In this document: piece by piece, positions 1-9,291 of the stretch
Position numbering within the stretch: position 1 is the first letter of the stretch
Layout: the number at the start of each line of letters is the position of its first letter
NCBI GenBank assembly: GCA_014529385.2
Contig: CM043966.1
Span: forward strand, 109,598,808-109,662,807
Source: Adiantum capillus-veneris
Taxonomy: Eukaryota > Streptophyta > Polypodiopsida > Polypodiales > Pteridaceae
Direction: 5' to 3'
Length of the DNA: 64,000 nt
Translations under genes and position numbers: made by a program
Notes under the pieces: generated by a model
What the model saw: the letters and a program-made list of their open reading frames with translations, nothing else
Databases searched by the model: none
Told to the model about the DNA's origin: nothing

Positions 1-2107
1 GTATTGAAGTGAGTTCCTTTTTACAAATTTTTGGGATCCAAATTTGCTGGCTGTAGCTTTGTGCCGTCATGAACTTCTTTGGAATCCAGATCTGTTTCAC
101 TGTCCTTGATTGTCGGGGATCACTCTGTTGTCTGGTATTGAAGACTCTGTTTGTGTTTTCTGGCATCACCTTTTTTGGTCTCCATACCATCTTTGACTCC
201 GTTTTTTTCCAAGGTTGAGCTGTTATAATATTGCTTGTCTTCCTTATCCACTGTTGAGAATTCCTCGTCGAAGAGTAATCCGGTTGTATAGAAACTTTTG
301 GTTGCCATTGCTTCTTCTTTTTCTCTGTTTGTTGTTTGCCCTTGTCCGTGGATTCTTCCTTTGGAGTTGGCTCTGTTTCTTTGGTGAACTTAACTGATTG
401 ACTTTCACCTTCGTATTTGATAAGCACTGATTTAGAACTCCAGTCAATCATTGCATTGTATTGCTTCTGCCATGGTTGTCCTAGCAATAATGGATGTTGT
501 GTAGCTTGGTCTTCAACCACGTAAAACATATGAGGATACACATATTGGTTAATCTGTATATGTAAAACTGTGCATCCGACAATTTTGATTGCATTCTCAG
601 AGTAACTCTTTAACTCTTGCTTGGCCGTTTGTAGTTTAGTGTCATTTGTCAATTGTCTATACAAACTGAGTGAAAGTAGGTTAGCTTGAGCTCCTGAATC
701 CAATAGTGCTCTGGCTTTGATTTGGTTGGTCCCTACTTTGCATTCAATGATGGGTTCTTCTTTGTCATTATCCATTTCTGTTATACTGACTGCGTTTATT
801 CGTATTGCTCCTTCATTGCGCTGTTTCTGACGCAGTAGTCTTCTTTTCTCCATTCTTTCCTTCGCCTCGGCTTGCGCTTCCTCCTCAATCTTTTTCTTTT
901 TCTGGACACGCAGCTTTTCTTGATGTATTTTGAGAAGCATGTGTTGTGTTAGCAGCAACAGATACTTTTTCACTCTGCATCCACTAATCCAATTGGGCAT
1001 TTCTTCTCCGTCTAATGTAGCAAGCTTGACGGCTCCACTTGGTGATAGATCTTTAATCACCAGAGGACCCATCCCTCGCTTTTTAAGCTTCTTAGCATGC
1101 TGTTTCAGAGTGTAAACTAGGACATAGTCCCCAACTTTAAACTCTTTAGTCCGCACATGCTTATCAAAAAATTCCTTTTGTCGCCTTTTTTGAGCGTAGA
1201 TGGAAGCTACTGCTTTTAGGCGAAGCTCATCTAGCTTTTCCAGTTCATCTATTCTATCAGAGAGCTCGTGCCCTGTCCACTCTAGATCCTTAGCCACCCT
1301 TAAGGTTGAAATCAAGAATTCTATTGGCAAGATAGCATTTAGCCCAAAAACCATGTTATATGGGGTCGTTCCTATGGATGTTTTATACGCCACCCTATAT
1401 GCCCATAATGTTGAATGTAACTTTTGGTCCCAGTCAGTTCTCGACTCAGATACAATCTTCGTGAGGACTGTACATATGGTTTTGTTTGTTGCTTCAGCTT
1501 GTCCGTTTGCTTGTGGATGATACGGGGCTGATTTCCTATGGATTACCATGAATTCATCTAGAAGGATCTTTATCACTTCATTTATGAAATGTGTGCCTCG
1601 ATCACTCACAATTTCTATTGGCAATCCATATCGTACAAAGACGTATTCATACAGAAATTGTGCCGTGGTCCTGGCATCTGCTTTTTGAGTTGCCTTTGCT
1701 TCGACCCACTTTGTTAGATAGTCTGTAGCCACAATGATGTATTGTGTATGAGTCTTATATGCAGGAGGTGAAATGGGTCCAACATAATCAATCCCCCATT
1801 TTGCAAAATCTCTTGCCCCCATCATTGGTCTAAGTGGCATATCATCTCTTTTAAGTGGTACTTTGGTCCGCTGACAGTCATCACACCGTTTAACGTATTC
1901 CTCAGCGTCCATATGTAATGTTGGCCACCATATTCCTGCGGCTAAGACAAGTTTTGCTATCTTATCACCTGAGAAATGGCCTCCACCTACTCCTCCATGA
2001 GCTTGCTCCAGGATTATCACATACTCAGACTCTGATGCGCAAATCCTAAGCTGGTTGTCTTTACCTCTCTTATAGAGTTGATCTCCTATTAAAGCGTAAT
2101 CTCTAGC
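1..2107 (-). pseudogene. Integrase and post-integrase tail of element A (partial)
   Basis: This frame is open from just after an in-frame TAA (2108-2110) to the window edge, and continues the RT/RNase H frame. It begins with an H-H-C-C zinc region (histidines in HGGVGGGH, cysteines in CDDC). The rve catalytic core follows: first Asp in GIDYVGP, second in VSDRGTHF, Glu in HPQANGQAEA. Next come a basic C-terminal region, a charged helix rich in KKKIEEEAQAEAKE, a retropepsin-like domain (about 400-790), and a tail with repeated W-(I/R)-P-K motifs (VWRPKK, IWIPKK, IWIPKI). The integrase would join element cDNA to the genome. No stop or frameshift is visible inside this segment, but the protein cannot be made intact because of the lesions upstream. 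Standard gypsy polyproteins end soon after integrase, so about 250 residues of tail are extra. Confidence 0.88.
400..790 (-). other. Second retropepsin-like domain, C-terminal to integrase
   Basis: Within the open frame after integrase, the translation around 689-700 reads A-L-L-D-S-G-A-Q-A-N-L-L-S, the classic aspartic-protease active-site strand (hydrophobic-hydrophobic-D-S/T-G-A). About 70 residues later L-L-L-G-Q-P-W (near 470-488) matches the conserved I/L-L-G-x-x-(F/W) motif at the end of the retropepsin fold. Length and spacing fit a single retropepsin protomer. The element has an ordinary protease upstream of RT, so this is an additional copy. Catalytic activity is plausible but unproven; it could also act as a binding or structural domain. 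Confidence 0.72.
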
Positions 2108-3022
2108 TTATGTCTCTACAGATTTCTGACGAGCTTTTGACGTTCCTTCTGGGAAAGTTCTATTTGTGAGATATTCAACAATATACTGACTCCATTCTAG
2201 AGCGATCATTATCTGATATAATGTCGAATACTCGGCTGGCGGTTTTGATGAACATACAATACATACAGTGACATATTCATGTATGCTTTCTTTCATTCCT
2301 GGCCAATAGACTCCCAATTGTAACAAATTCCTATATGTGTTCCTTCTTGAACAATGAAATGCACATTCCTGAACATGTGCTTCGCGCAGATATATACTAT
2401 ATTCCTCAGGATTGATGCATAGTCGTAAAACATGATCATTTCCCAATTGATACAACCTTCCTGCAATCAATTGAAGATTCTTGGATTGCTGAATAGCAAT
2501 ATGTTTCAGGTTGTATTCTCTTCTATCGAACTCTCCTCCATAGGTTAATAGGTCAACGACATTTTGAGACCACCTCGGTACCATTTCTATATTGAACAAG
2601 TACGTGTCTGGCATGTCGTCATCTACTCCTATAGAGTCTTCTCCATTCGTCAATCGCGAAAGATGATCAGCTCTAAGATGTGTTTTTCCTTTCTTCACTA
2701 CTACCGTGAAGTCGAATTCCAGTAAGATAATGAACCATCTCACTATTCTCCCGGTATTACATGGTTTATTCACTAGGTAGAGCAAGGCTTGCTGATCCGT
2801 AAAAAACACAAACTTGTTGGCTAGAAGATAATGCCGAAATTTCTTCACAGCATATATCATTCCTAATCCTTCTCGCTCTGTTGTGGTGTAATTCTTCTCT
2901 GCATGGTTGAGCTGTCGACTGGCGTAACAGATAGGAAAATCCATGTTTCCTTCTTCTGGCTAAGCCAGAATGCATCCTATTGCATATGCAGAAGCATCTA
3001 TATGCACATGGAATATCTTCTC
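2108..3022 (-). pseudogene. RNase H and integrase N-terminal region of element A
   Basis: Same frame as the RT and integrase segments, but cut by TGA (3023-3025), TAG (2960-2962) and TAA (2108-2110). RNase H residues are visible: Asp in HIDASAYAIG (lying between the first two stops), Glu in TTEREGLGMIYAV, Asp in FFTDQQALLYL. RNase H degrades the RNA strand of the RNA-DNA hybrid during reverse transcription. The connection region (DHLSRL) and the start of the integrase spacer follow. Each stop is explained by one transition (TGG to TGA, CAG to TAG, CAA to TAA), the pattern expected from deamination of methylated cytosine. Confidence 0.88.
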
Positions 3023-4033
3023 TCAATCTGGTGATTTCAAGACTGGAGCGGTAATGAGTGCCTCTTTCAATTTCTTGAATGATTCCTCACATTCCTCTGT
3101 CCATTCAAAGTTCACTATTAGCCTGTAAAGTGGTTGGCCTATTATAGCGTACATGTAAATGAATCGTCTATAATATTCACAATGTCCCATAAAGCTCTGT
3201 ACTTGTTTCGCATTGGTTGGTCTAGGCATATCCACTATAACTTTTATCTTCTCTAAATCCGTGGATATTCCGTTTTGTGAGACAATATGTCCCAGAATTC
3301 TGCCCTGTCGGACCATAAACACACATTTCTCAGGATTGAGACAAATGCGATATGTCCTACATTTCTCAAATACTTTTCTTAGGTGTTCTAGATGCTCATT
3401 TCTCAGTAGAGAATGTACACATAAGTCATCCATGCATATTTCGAGAAACAGCCTTAAGTATTCTTTGAAAGCATGCGTCATCAGCCTTTGGAAGGTTGCG
3501 GGAGCATTGGTTAGACCAAAAGGCATAACCCGATAAGCATAAATTCCCCACTCCGTTGCAAAAGCTGTTTTATGTTGATCTTCCAGTGCTATGGCTAGCT
3601 GGTTATATCCTGAAAAACCATCAAGAAAGGAGTATGCTGTTTTCCCTGATACACGCTCTAGAACATGATCAGTTATCGGCAGGGGATAATTGTCCCTGAT
3701 TGTTGCAGCATTCACTTTCTTTAGGTTGACACACACTCGGAGTTTTCCGTTCTTCTTAGGTACTACCACAATCGGAGATACCCAATCGGTGTGTTCAATC
3801 TCGTATATGAATTCAGCTTCCATTAGCTTATCTATTTCTTCCTTGATTCGCTTAGCAAAAGTATCATTATATGTGTATGGTCTCTGTCTGCTAGGCTTTG
3901 CGTCTTGTTTCAGTGGGATTGAGTGTTGGCATATCGATGGGTCAACTCCCTTTAAGTCCTTATAAGACCATGCAAACACATCCCTATACTCTCTGAGAAG
4001 ACTCAAAAGTCTCTCTTCCTCGCCTGGAGACAA
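3023..4033 (-). pseudogene. Reverse transcriptase of element A
   Basis: A Ty3/gypsy reverse transcriptase that copies element RNA into cDNA. Visible motifs in order: DWVSPIVVVPKKNGKLRVCV, PLPITDHVLE, SFLDGFSGYNQ (first catalytic Asp), MPFGLTNAPATFQ, then the active-site box with C-M-D-D in place of the usual Y/F-x-D-D, LGHIVSQNGI, and the thumb region ending SPD. The ORF has no natural ATG; its first residues continue the Gag-protease reading frame once an 8-bp duplication at 4033-4048 is discounted. It ends at an in-frame TGA at the position of a usually conserved Trp before the RNase H Asp. Confidence 0.93.
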
Positions 4034-7000
4034 ATCTGTGAATCTGTGGCTATGTAGACCGGTCTAGGTGGCTCACCTGGAGCTGCTAAATCAACTTTTT
4101 TTGCATCCTCCGGTCCGTCATAAGATTCGTTCTCCTTCCTCTCTCGAATAGGTGGGGTTAATATCACCTTCTTATCCTCTATTGTGAATTTCCTATAGTG
4201 AGAGGGAACATCCATGTTTTCCTTGATTTTGGCGTTTTTGTCCTCTCCACTCTCAATTTCTGTAGTCCAAACTTCTTTCAGAGTTTTCTTGAGCTCTCGG
4301 TACTTGTTTCTACGTTCTAGCTTGGACTCCGTGTGTTCTCTGTTGCGCTTGTTCTTTTCTGATTTTTCTGTTTCAGTTTTCGTTCCATTATTTTGAACTT
4401 GATTTCTTGAGCCTCTTTTGTCTTTTCGTAAGCTCTTTTGATCACTGCCTCTCATTCTTCTAGAAATCTTATCCTTAACACAATCTTCAGCCTTTACTAG
4501 CATTAGGAATTGATTTTTTCCTCTTATTCTAGGCATCGGATTGGTTCTAACCCCTTTTGTTTTTTTCTTTGCTCTATAGTGTTTCTGGCGTTGTTTTGTT
4601 TGGTTCGGAAAATCATAAAATCGGACATCCGTTATAGTTTCTTCGTTTCCGCTTGAATTGTCCGTTGACTCGTTGTCTGCTTCATTTCCCCACTCTGGAT
4701 GATTTGGAATGTCGTGAAACACCTCTTCTTCATCTTCTTTTTCCAGTGTATCGTTTTTTTCAGTTTCATTTTCGAGTACAGTTCTCAACATGAAATACGG
4801 AACCACGTCGTACCCGTCCTTGTCGCAAAATTTCGTTGTGGGACCATCCGGAATTGCACAAACATCCAGGGTTGCTAGAATGTGTGTCCATTCTAATGGT
4901 TCAAACGTGTCCTCTGGAAAGGGTTCTCTTACATAAGTTTTGTCTTCGATAGCCCTTTCTAAAACACATTCTTCTCGTTTCAGACTTCCACATTTCGAAG
5001 CTCCACACATCCATAACTCCTTGGGTTTACCTAACCAAGCTGGAAATTCGGATCCCGCCAAAGTAGCTGAATCAAAATCCTCTACCGGTGTTCGGTTCAC
5101 ATCTTTGTAGCTATGGTCTTTCAGGTTCACACGTGTAGTGGTTTCCATACTTCTCAGGTATATGTGATCGTAGCCCCAATCCTGGACCATTTTCAACTGT
5201 TTCATGAATGGTCTTCCCAGTATGATATCATAGTTATTCTCCTTGCCAAAATCGACAATAGCAAAAGTATGTTCGTATTCAATGCTGCAAGAAGTCACTA
5301 CAACTTTCTCTAATAACCCCATAGGTTTCTCCATGTGTCCATCTGCTAATTGGAGTTTCAACCTAGTCTTCCTTATTACTGGTTTTCCCCATTTTTTCCA
5401 GATTTCTTTTGTAGCAATGGCTACCCCAGCTCCGCTGTCTAGTATTTCCATTGTGTTCACTCCTTGGAATTCAACTGGTAAGGTTGTATTCCCCTCTTCA
5501 CCTTCGCAATACTCTCCGACCTTGTTTAAGGGTACAGGCTTAGCGTTCTTTTGTGGCTTGCTCAGCTCCTCAATGCTCTCTTGCAATCTCGATGTTGGAT
5601 CTTTTATCCCGAATTTCTCCAAGCATTTTCCTACAGTGGTCCACATATTTGGTCTTAGCCTCAACAGCTCAGCTAGAGTGATAGTGCATGTCACTGGTGT
5701 TGACAAAATCTCTATCAATCCTTGCGAGTCCATGACTTTTTCTGATGAGATTTTTCTTGAGGGAAGTGCTCTAATCTCGGATTTTGCTTCATACTCTCCT
5801 AAGTATGAAGGTAAGGTATTCAGTGAATGAGGTTTGCTCTCCATTGTTCTAACAGAGCCCCCATCTCCCCAGTAATATTGCAGATCCAAGTCTACTTGAG
5901 ATCCTGCCTCAAATTCCACAATGGGAGGATTTCTGATGTCCCTTTCCCCATTTGTCTGATTAGCTTGGCAGCTTAGCTCGTTTGCAAAGTTTGCCTCTCT
6001 CACTTGCTTCCAAAATTCATTGTAATCCTCATCTCTTCCGTAAGACCTCTGTATGAATGGATGAAAACTCTCGACCTCCTGATCGGTTGTGTTCAACACT
6101 ATGCGGTCATCCTTTTGTGTATTTTCAGGCTTTTGTGCACTGGGAGTCTTTTCGGCTACCCGTGAAACGATAGTCTCTTGCTGAATTGGGTTTTCCTTTC
6201 CACAATTCATTGTTTCTTTTGGTGGTTCTAATAAGGCTTGTGCAGTCTCGATCATTCTCTGGCACATTTCAAGTCTCTGCTTTTCCAATTCCGCGTCTGG
6301 GTATGTCAGCCACCTCTGTTCTTGTGTTTGGTTGTTCCTTAACCTAGCTTCGTAAGCTCTCATCAATGCGTCCAATGGTTCGTGTACCTTGTCGACTAGC
6401 ACTGATCCCCCGGAGCTTAAGCTTGTTGTTTCTTTGTTACTCTTTTGTTTCGTTCTTTCCGGGCTCATCTCTCGTTTCCCGTTTTGACTCTCAAGTTTTT
6501 CTAATCTAGCTTTAGTTTGCTTTAGTTCCTCAGCTAGAATAGCATCTTCACGTTCTTTTCTCAACTTCATGCGTGCTTTTCTAGCTTTCCATGTGTTTTT
6601 CTGACTCCGCGGTCCTTGACTAACCACTTCAGTCGCTAACTTTCTATTCTCAGGTTCTCTAGTGGTTTTCTTAGCTTGAGCTCTAGTAACAACTTGCGTT
6701 GGGATCAGAGTTTCATTTTCAGACCCACTGCTGGTAGGAATAGTTTCTAGCATATTCAATGTCGTCTTTTGCACTTTGTTTGGATTCTTTGAACAATCCT
6801 CAATGAAGTGAGTAACCCCACACTCAGTGCAATAAGCGTTAATTCTAATGATTTCCGTATGTGAGCAAACATTCATCAGATGGTCACCTCCACACTTGTA
6901 ACAGGGTCCTAGTGCTGGTCTTGGTCCCGCTTGATTCGTCCTTTGTGGATATGATGGTCTTTGTCCTGTTAACCCTCCATGAGCTATGAACATCAAGGTT

Positions 7001-9291
7001 CTTGCGTCCAAATTGTATCTCTCTTCATATGAAGCACTTGTAACTGTTGGTGTTCCAACATTCCCCATCATGCCCCATGGTTCTGGTTGTTTTGGTTCTT
7101 CTGGTGGGTAATAAACTGTCGGAGACATGTGTGCACCCGATTCTTCGTAATAGTGTTGAACAGGCACTAAGGCTTGTTCTTCCTGATTCTCTAAGGTTGG
7201 TGCATATCTAATGCCCACTGGTCTTGCTCCTGGTAAAGGTGGTTGTTGTCCCAATACCAGTTGCGGTCTTTCTATCCCCATAGGTCCTGGTACATTTCCC
7301 GTTGGGTATCGAGGTACTGGATGTATCTGAGGTGGTGCTAATTGAGCAGGAGGTGCATACTGGCGCTCCCTTACATACCCTTTGTTGTAATAACACTCCT
7401 CTGTTGGATGATTTGTCCATTTTTGTTCAATAGCACACCATTTCAGTGTTTTTGGCAATGGTTTTTGGTATGGTGCCATCCTTTTTAGAGCATCTTCTAT
7501 CATTTGCTCTACATTTGGCATGGTTGTTGTTTGAACATTCTTTTTAGTGGTAGTCTCGCTCGCTATGGAGGAGGAGCTACTGGATGCAAAATCTGTATCC
7601 GCTGACACCTCTCCATAAACCGTACAGTTATCCACTAAGTACAATGCCTCTCTCGTTACTTGCTCAAAACTTGTACAAGCTTTCAAGTGCAAGTCCTTCT
7701 TGAGAGTGTCGTTCCTCAGTCCCTCAATAAAGAGAACAGATAGTCTGTCATCTTGTGGTCGTTCACGTACTGGACATCTCTCAATGTATTGTTTGAAGCG
7801 AAGTGAAGCTTCCTTCACCTTTTCGTGTTCTCTCTGTTTAAAAGCATATATTTGTGAGACCGTATTGTGCTTAATCCCTCGTTTTGAGAATTCCTCATCA
7901 AACTCTCTTAGCAAATGGTCAATGTCATGGAATCCCCCTATGTTCATTGGTTGAAACCATGTCAATGCAGTACCTTCTAGAGTAAGACCAAATCCCTCGT
8001 ATTGTGTATGGAAATCTGTTATCTGCTCAGCTCTTAAGACTTGCTTAAAGAGTGACACATGTGCATACGGATCTCCTGAACCACCATACTTCTTGGGCAT
8101 ACACTTGGCTACTTGAGATGGTCTCATACGTCTATGATCTGCTACCAATCTCATTGCTCCTGTGTCTCGGCTAAAGCTTTCTCTAGCACCATGGACTTCA
8201 TGGGTTACCCTTGTCGGTTCCTCTGCCCTGAATCTACTACTGGGAGGTAAATGTGATGGTTCCGCTTCAAACCTTGGACCTAGAGTGGTATAGGTGGGGA
8301 TTGGAACTGAACTACCTCGATTCGTCTCCATTGACTCTCTGGAATGTAATGATCCCATTGGTCCGAGCTTCGAGTCCCAAGGTTGACTGAAAGAGTCAGC
8401 AACCTGAGTTCTTTGTCCTCCTGTTGTCATTGAGTTTTGCACTCCATTTGTTGGTGCTGGTCTATGTGAGCTAGAAGTAACATAATACTGATGTAGTGGT
8501 CCCCCAAAGTATGTATATCCTTCTAATTCTTTCTTGCCCATTGTTGAGTATTGCCTGCCATACTTATCGTAAGCGGCAATTTTCACTTCCGATCCCTCTG
8601 TGTAGGTAAAGACATAAAGTCTTTTTTTGTCTGTCAACTCTCCGGTGTAGGGTTCTTCACATCTATAATAGAGATCTTGCTCCCCATTATTATATTTGTA
8701 CAGCCCCACATAGATGTTATCTGTGTTGATCCTTGTAGTTTCATTCTCTCTTCTTAACCTCGCATTAGGGAAGTTCATTATTGGTTCTTTCTCCTCGAGT
8801 TCTTCATCTATTTTGGCTTTGGTGCCCATCAATCCCCACTTGTCCACAATGTTAGGGTTTAGGACTAACAAGTACATGGTACCCTCGTCATCTAGATATC
8901 TATCTCCGCTATAGCTCACAGGCACTAAGTCCTTGAACTCACTAGGTCTATCTTCTATCTTTACACAATAGCGGTCCATTCCATCTTTGTAGATCTTGGC
9001 ACCTTGCTCATTGTCGTACTGGTATTTTATGAACAATAGCTTCATTGTGGCGGAAGGGTTTGATGATCCTGCTGCCATATTTTCTCTGTTGTTCAGGTTC
9101 AAGTGTTCCAAGTTTTCGGTGAAAATCTCGTAAGATCTCTCCGAAGAAGTATCAGAGACACTTCCTTCAAAGATCGGCTCTAATGGTTGCACCCAACTTT
9201 GGTTTACACTTCCCTCGGTTGATATGACACTTGCTGGTTCCCCTTGTTTTGGTTGATTATTCCGGAGATTCCTGCCCGATCTCAAATTCAT
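4003..9291 (-). CDS. Gag-protease polyprotein of element A (~1762 aa)
   Basis: A single uninterrupted ORF; ATG at 9289-9291 (MNLRSGRNLR). Residues ~1-390 are an uncharacterised extension, including a globular-looking part around 75-280 (WGLMGTKAKIDEE, YYRCEEPYTGEL). Residues ~395-560 are a retrotransposon capsid domain (KKYGGSGDPYAHV, LTWFQPMNIGGF, FIEGLRNDTLKKDL). Two zinc knuckles of form C-x2-C-x3-H-x4-C lie near 798-834. A retropepsin around 1265-1400 has MEILDSGAGVAIA and IILGRPF. The last ~360 residues are an acidic then a basic linker before RT. Gag packages the RNA and the protease processes the polyprotein. The ORF stops shortly after the 8-bp duplication that shifts it out of the RT frame. 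At 1.76 kcodons it is far longer than typical gypsy Gag-protease. Confidence 0.9.
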   Translation of the reverse strand: MNLRSGRNLRNNQPKQGEPASVISTEGSVNQSWVQPLEPIFEGSVSDTSSERSYEIFTENLEHLNLNNRENMAAGSSNPSATMKLLFIKYQYDNEQGAKIYKDGMDRYCVKIEDRPSEFKDLVPVSYSGDRYLDDEGTMYLLVLNPNIVDKWGLMGTKAKIDEELEEKEPIMNFPNARLRRENETTRINTDNIYVGLYKYNNGEQDLYYRCEEPYTGELTDKKRLYVFTYTEGSEVKIAAYDKYGRQYSTMGKKELEGYTYFGGPLHQYYVTSSSHRPAPTNGVQNSMTTGGQRTQVADSFSQPWDSKLGPMGSLHSRESMETNRGSSVPIPTYTTLGPRFEAEPSHLPPSSRFRAEEPTRVTHEVHGARESFSRDTGAMRLVADHRRMRPSQVAKCMPKKYGGSGDPYAHVSLFKQVLRAEQITDFHTQYEGFGLTLEGTALTWFQPMNIGGFHDIDHLLREFDEEFSKRGIKHNTVSQIYAFKQREHEKVKEASLRFKQYIERCPVRERPQDDRLSVLFIEGLRNDTLKKDLHLKACTSFEQVTREALYLVDNCTVYGEVSADTDFASSSSSSIASETTTKKNVQTTTMPNVEQMIEDALKRMAPYQKPLPKTLKWCAIEQKWTNHPTEECYYNKGYVRERQYAPPAQLAPPQIHPVPRYPTGNVPGPMGIERPQLVLGQQPPLPGARPVGIRYAPTLENQEEQALVPVQHYYEESGAHMSPTVYYPPEEPKQPEPWGMMGNVGTPTVTSASYEERYNLDARTLMFIAHGGLTGQRPSYPQRTNQAGPRPALGPCYKCGGDHLMNVCSHTEIIRINAYCTECGVTHFIEDCSKNPNKVQKTTLNMLETIPTSSGSENETLIPTQVVTRAQAKKTTREPENRKLATEVVSQGPRSQKNTWKARKARMKLRKEREDAILAEELKQTKARLEKLESQNGKREMSPERTKQKSNKETTSLSSGGSVLVDKVHEPLDALMRAYEARLRNNQTQEQRWLTYPDAELEKQRLEMCQRMIETAQALLEPPKETMNCGKENPIQQETIVSRVAEKTPSAQKPENTQKDDRIVLNTTDQEVESFHPFIQRSYGRDEDYNEFWKQVREANFANELSCQANQTNGERDIRNPPIVEFEAGSQVDLDLQYYWGDGGSVRTMESKPHSLNTLPSYLGEYEAKSEIRALPSRKISSEKVMDSQGLIEILSTPVTCTITLAELLRLRPNMWTTVGKCLEKFGIKDPTSRLQESIEELSKPQKNAKPVPLNKVGEYCEGEEGNTTLPVEFQGVNTMEILDSGAGVAIATKEIWKKWGKPVIRKTRLKLQLADGHMEKPMGLLEKVVVTSCSIEYEHTFAIVDFGKENNYDIILGRPFMKQLKMVQDWGYDHIYLRSMETTTRVNLKDHSYKDVNRTPVEDFDSATLAGSEFPAWLGKPKELWMCGASKCGSLKREECVLERAIEDKTYVREPFPEDTFEPLEWTHILATLDVCAIPDGPTTKFCDKDGYDVVPYFMLRTVLENETEKNDTLEKEDEEEVFHDIPNHPEWGNEADNESTDNSSGNEETITDVRFYDFPNQTKQRQKHYRAKKKTKGVRTNPMPRIRGKNQFLMLVKAEDCVKDKISRRMRGSDQKSLRKDKRGSRNQVQNNGTKTETEKSEKNKRNREHTESKLERRNKYRELKKTLKEVWTTEIESGEDKNAKIKENMDVPSHYRKFTIEDKKVILTPPIRERKENESYDGPEDAKKVDLAAPGEPPRPVYIATDSQICLQARKRDF
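4033..4048 (-). repeat. 8-bp tandem duplication causing the Gag-protease/RT frameshift
   Basis: The plus strand reads AATCTGTG twice in tandem. Eight bases shift the frame by two, so the Gag-protease frame runs out after 13 foreign residues. Conceptually discounting one copy puts the protease side in frame with the RT start, giving the junction expected for gypsy polyproteins (R-P-V-Y-I before the L-S-P-x-E segment). This is therefore a lesion rather than a programmed slip site. Confidence 0.85.

Noticed and set aside
2960-3025. Stop-codon readthrough between RT and RNase H
   Set aside because: Two stops of different type 60 bp apart plus a third at 2108 fit random C-to-T decay better than a recoding signal.
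3023-4033. Programmed frameshifting between Gag-protease and RT in element A
   Set aside because: The frame change coincides with an exact 8-bp tandem duplication, a simpler explanation; no slippery site or pseudoknot is evident.
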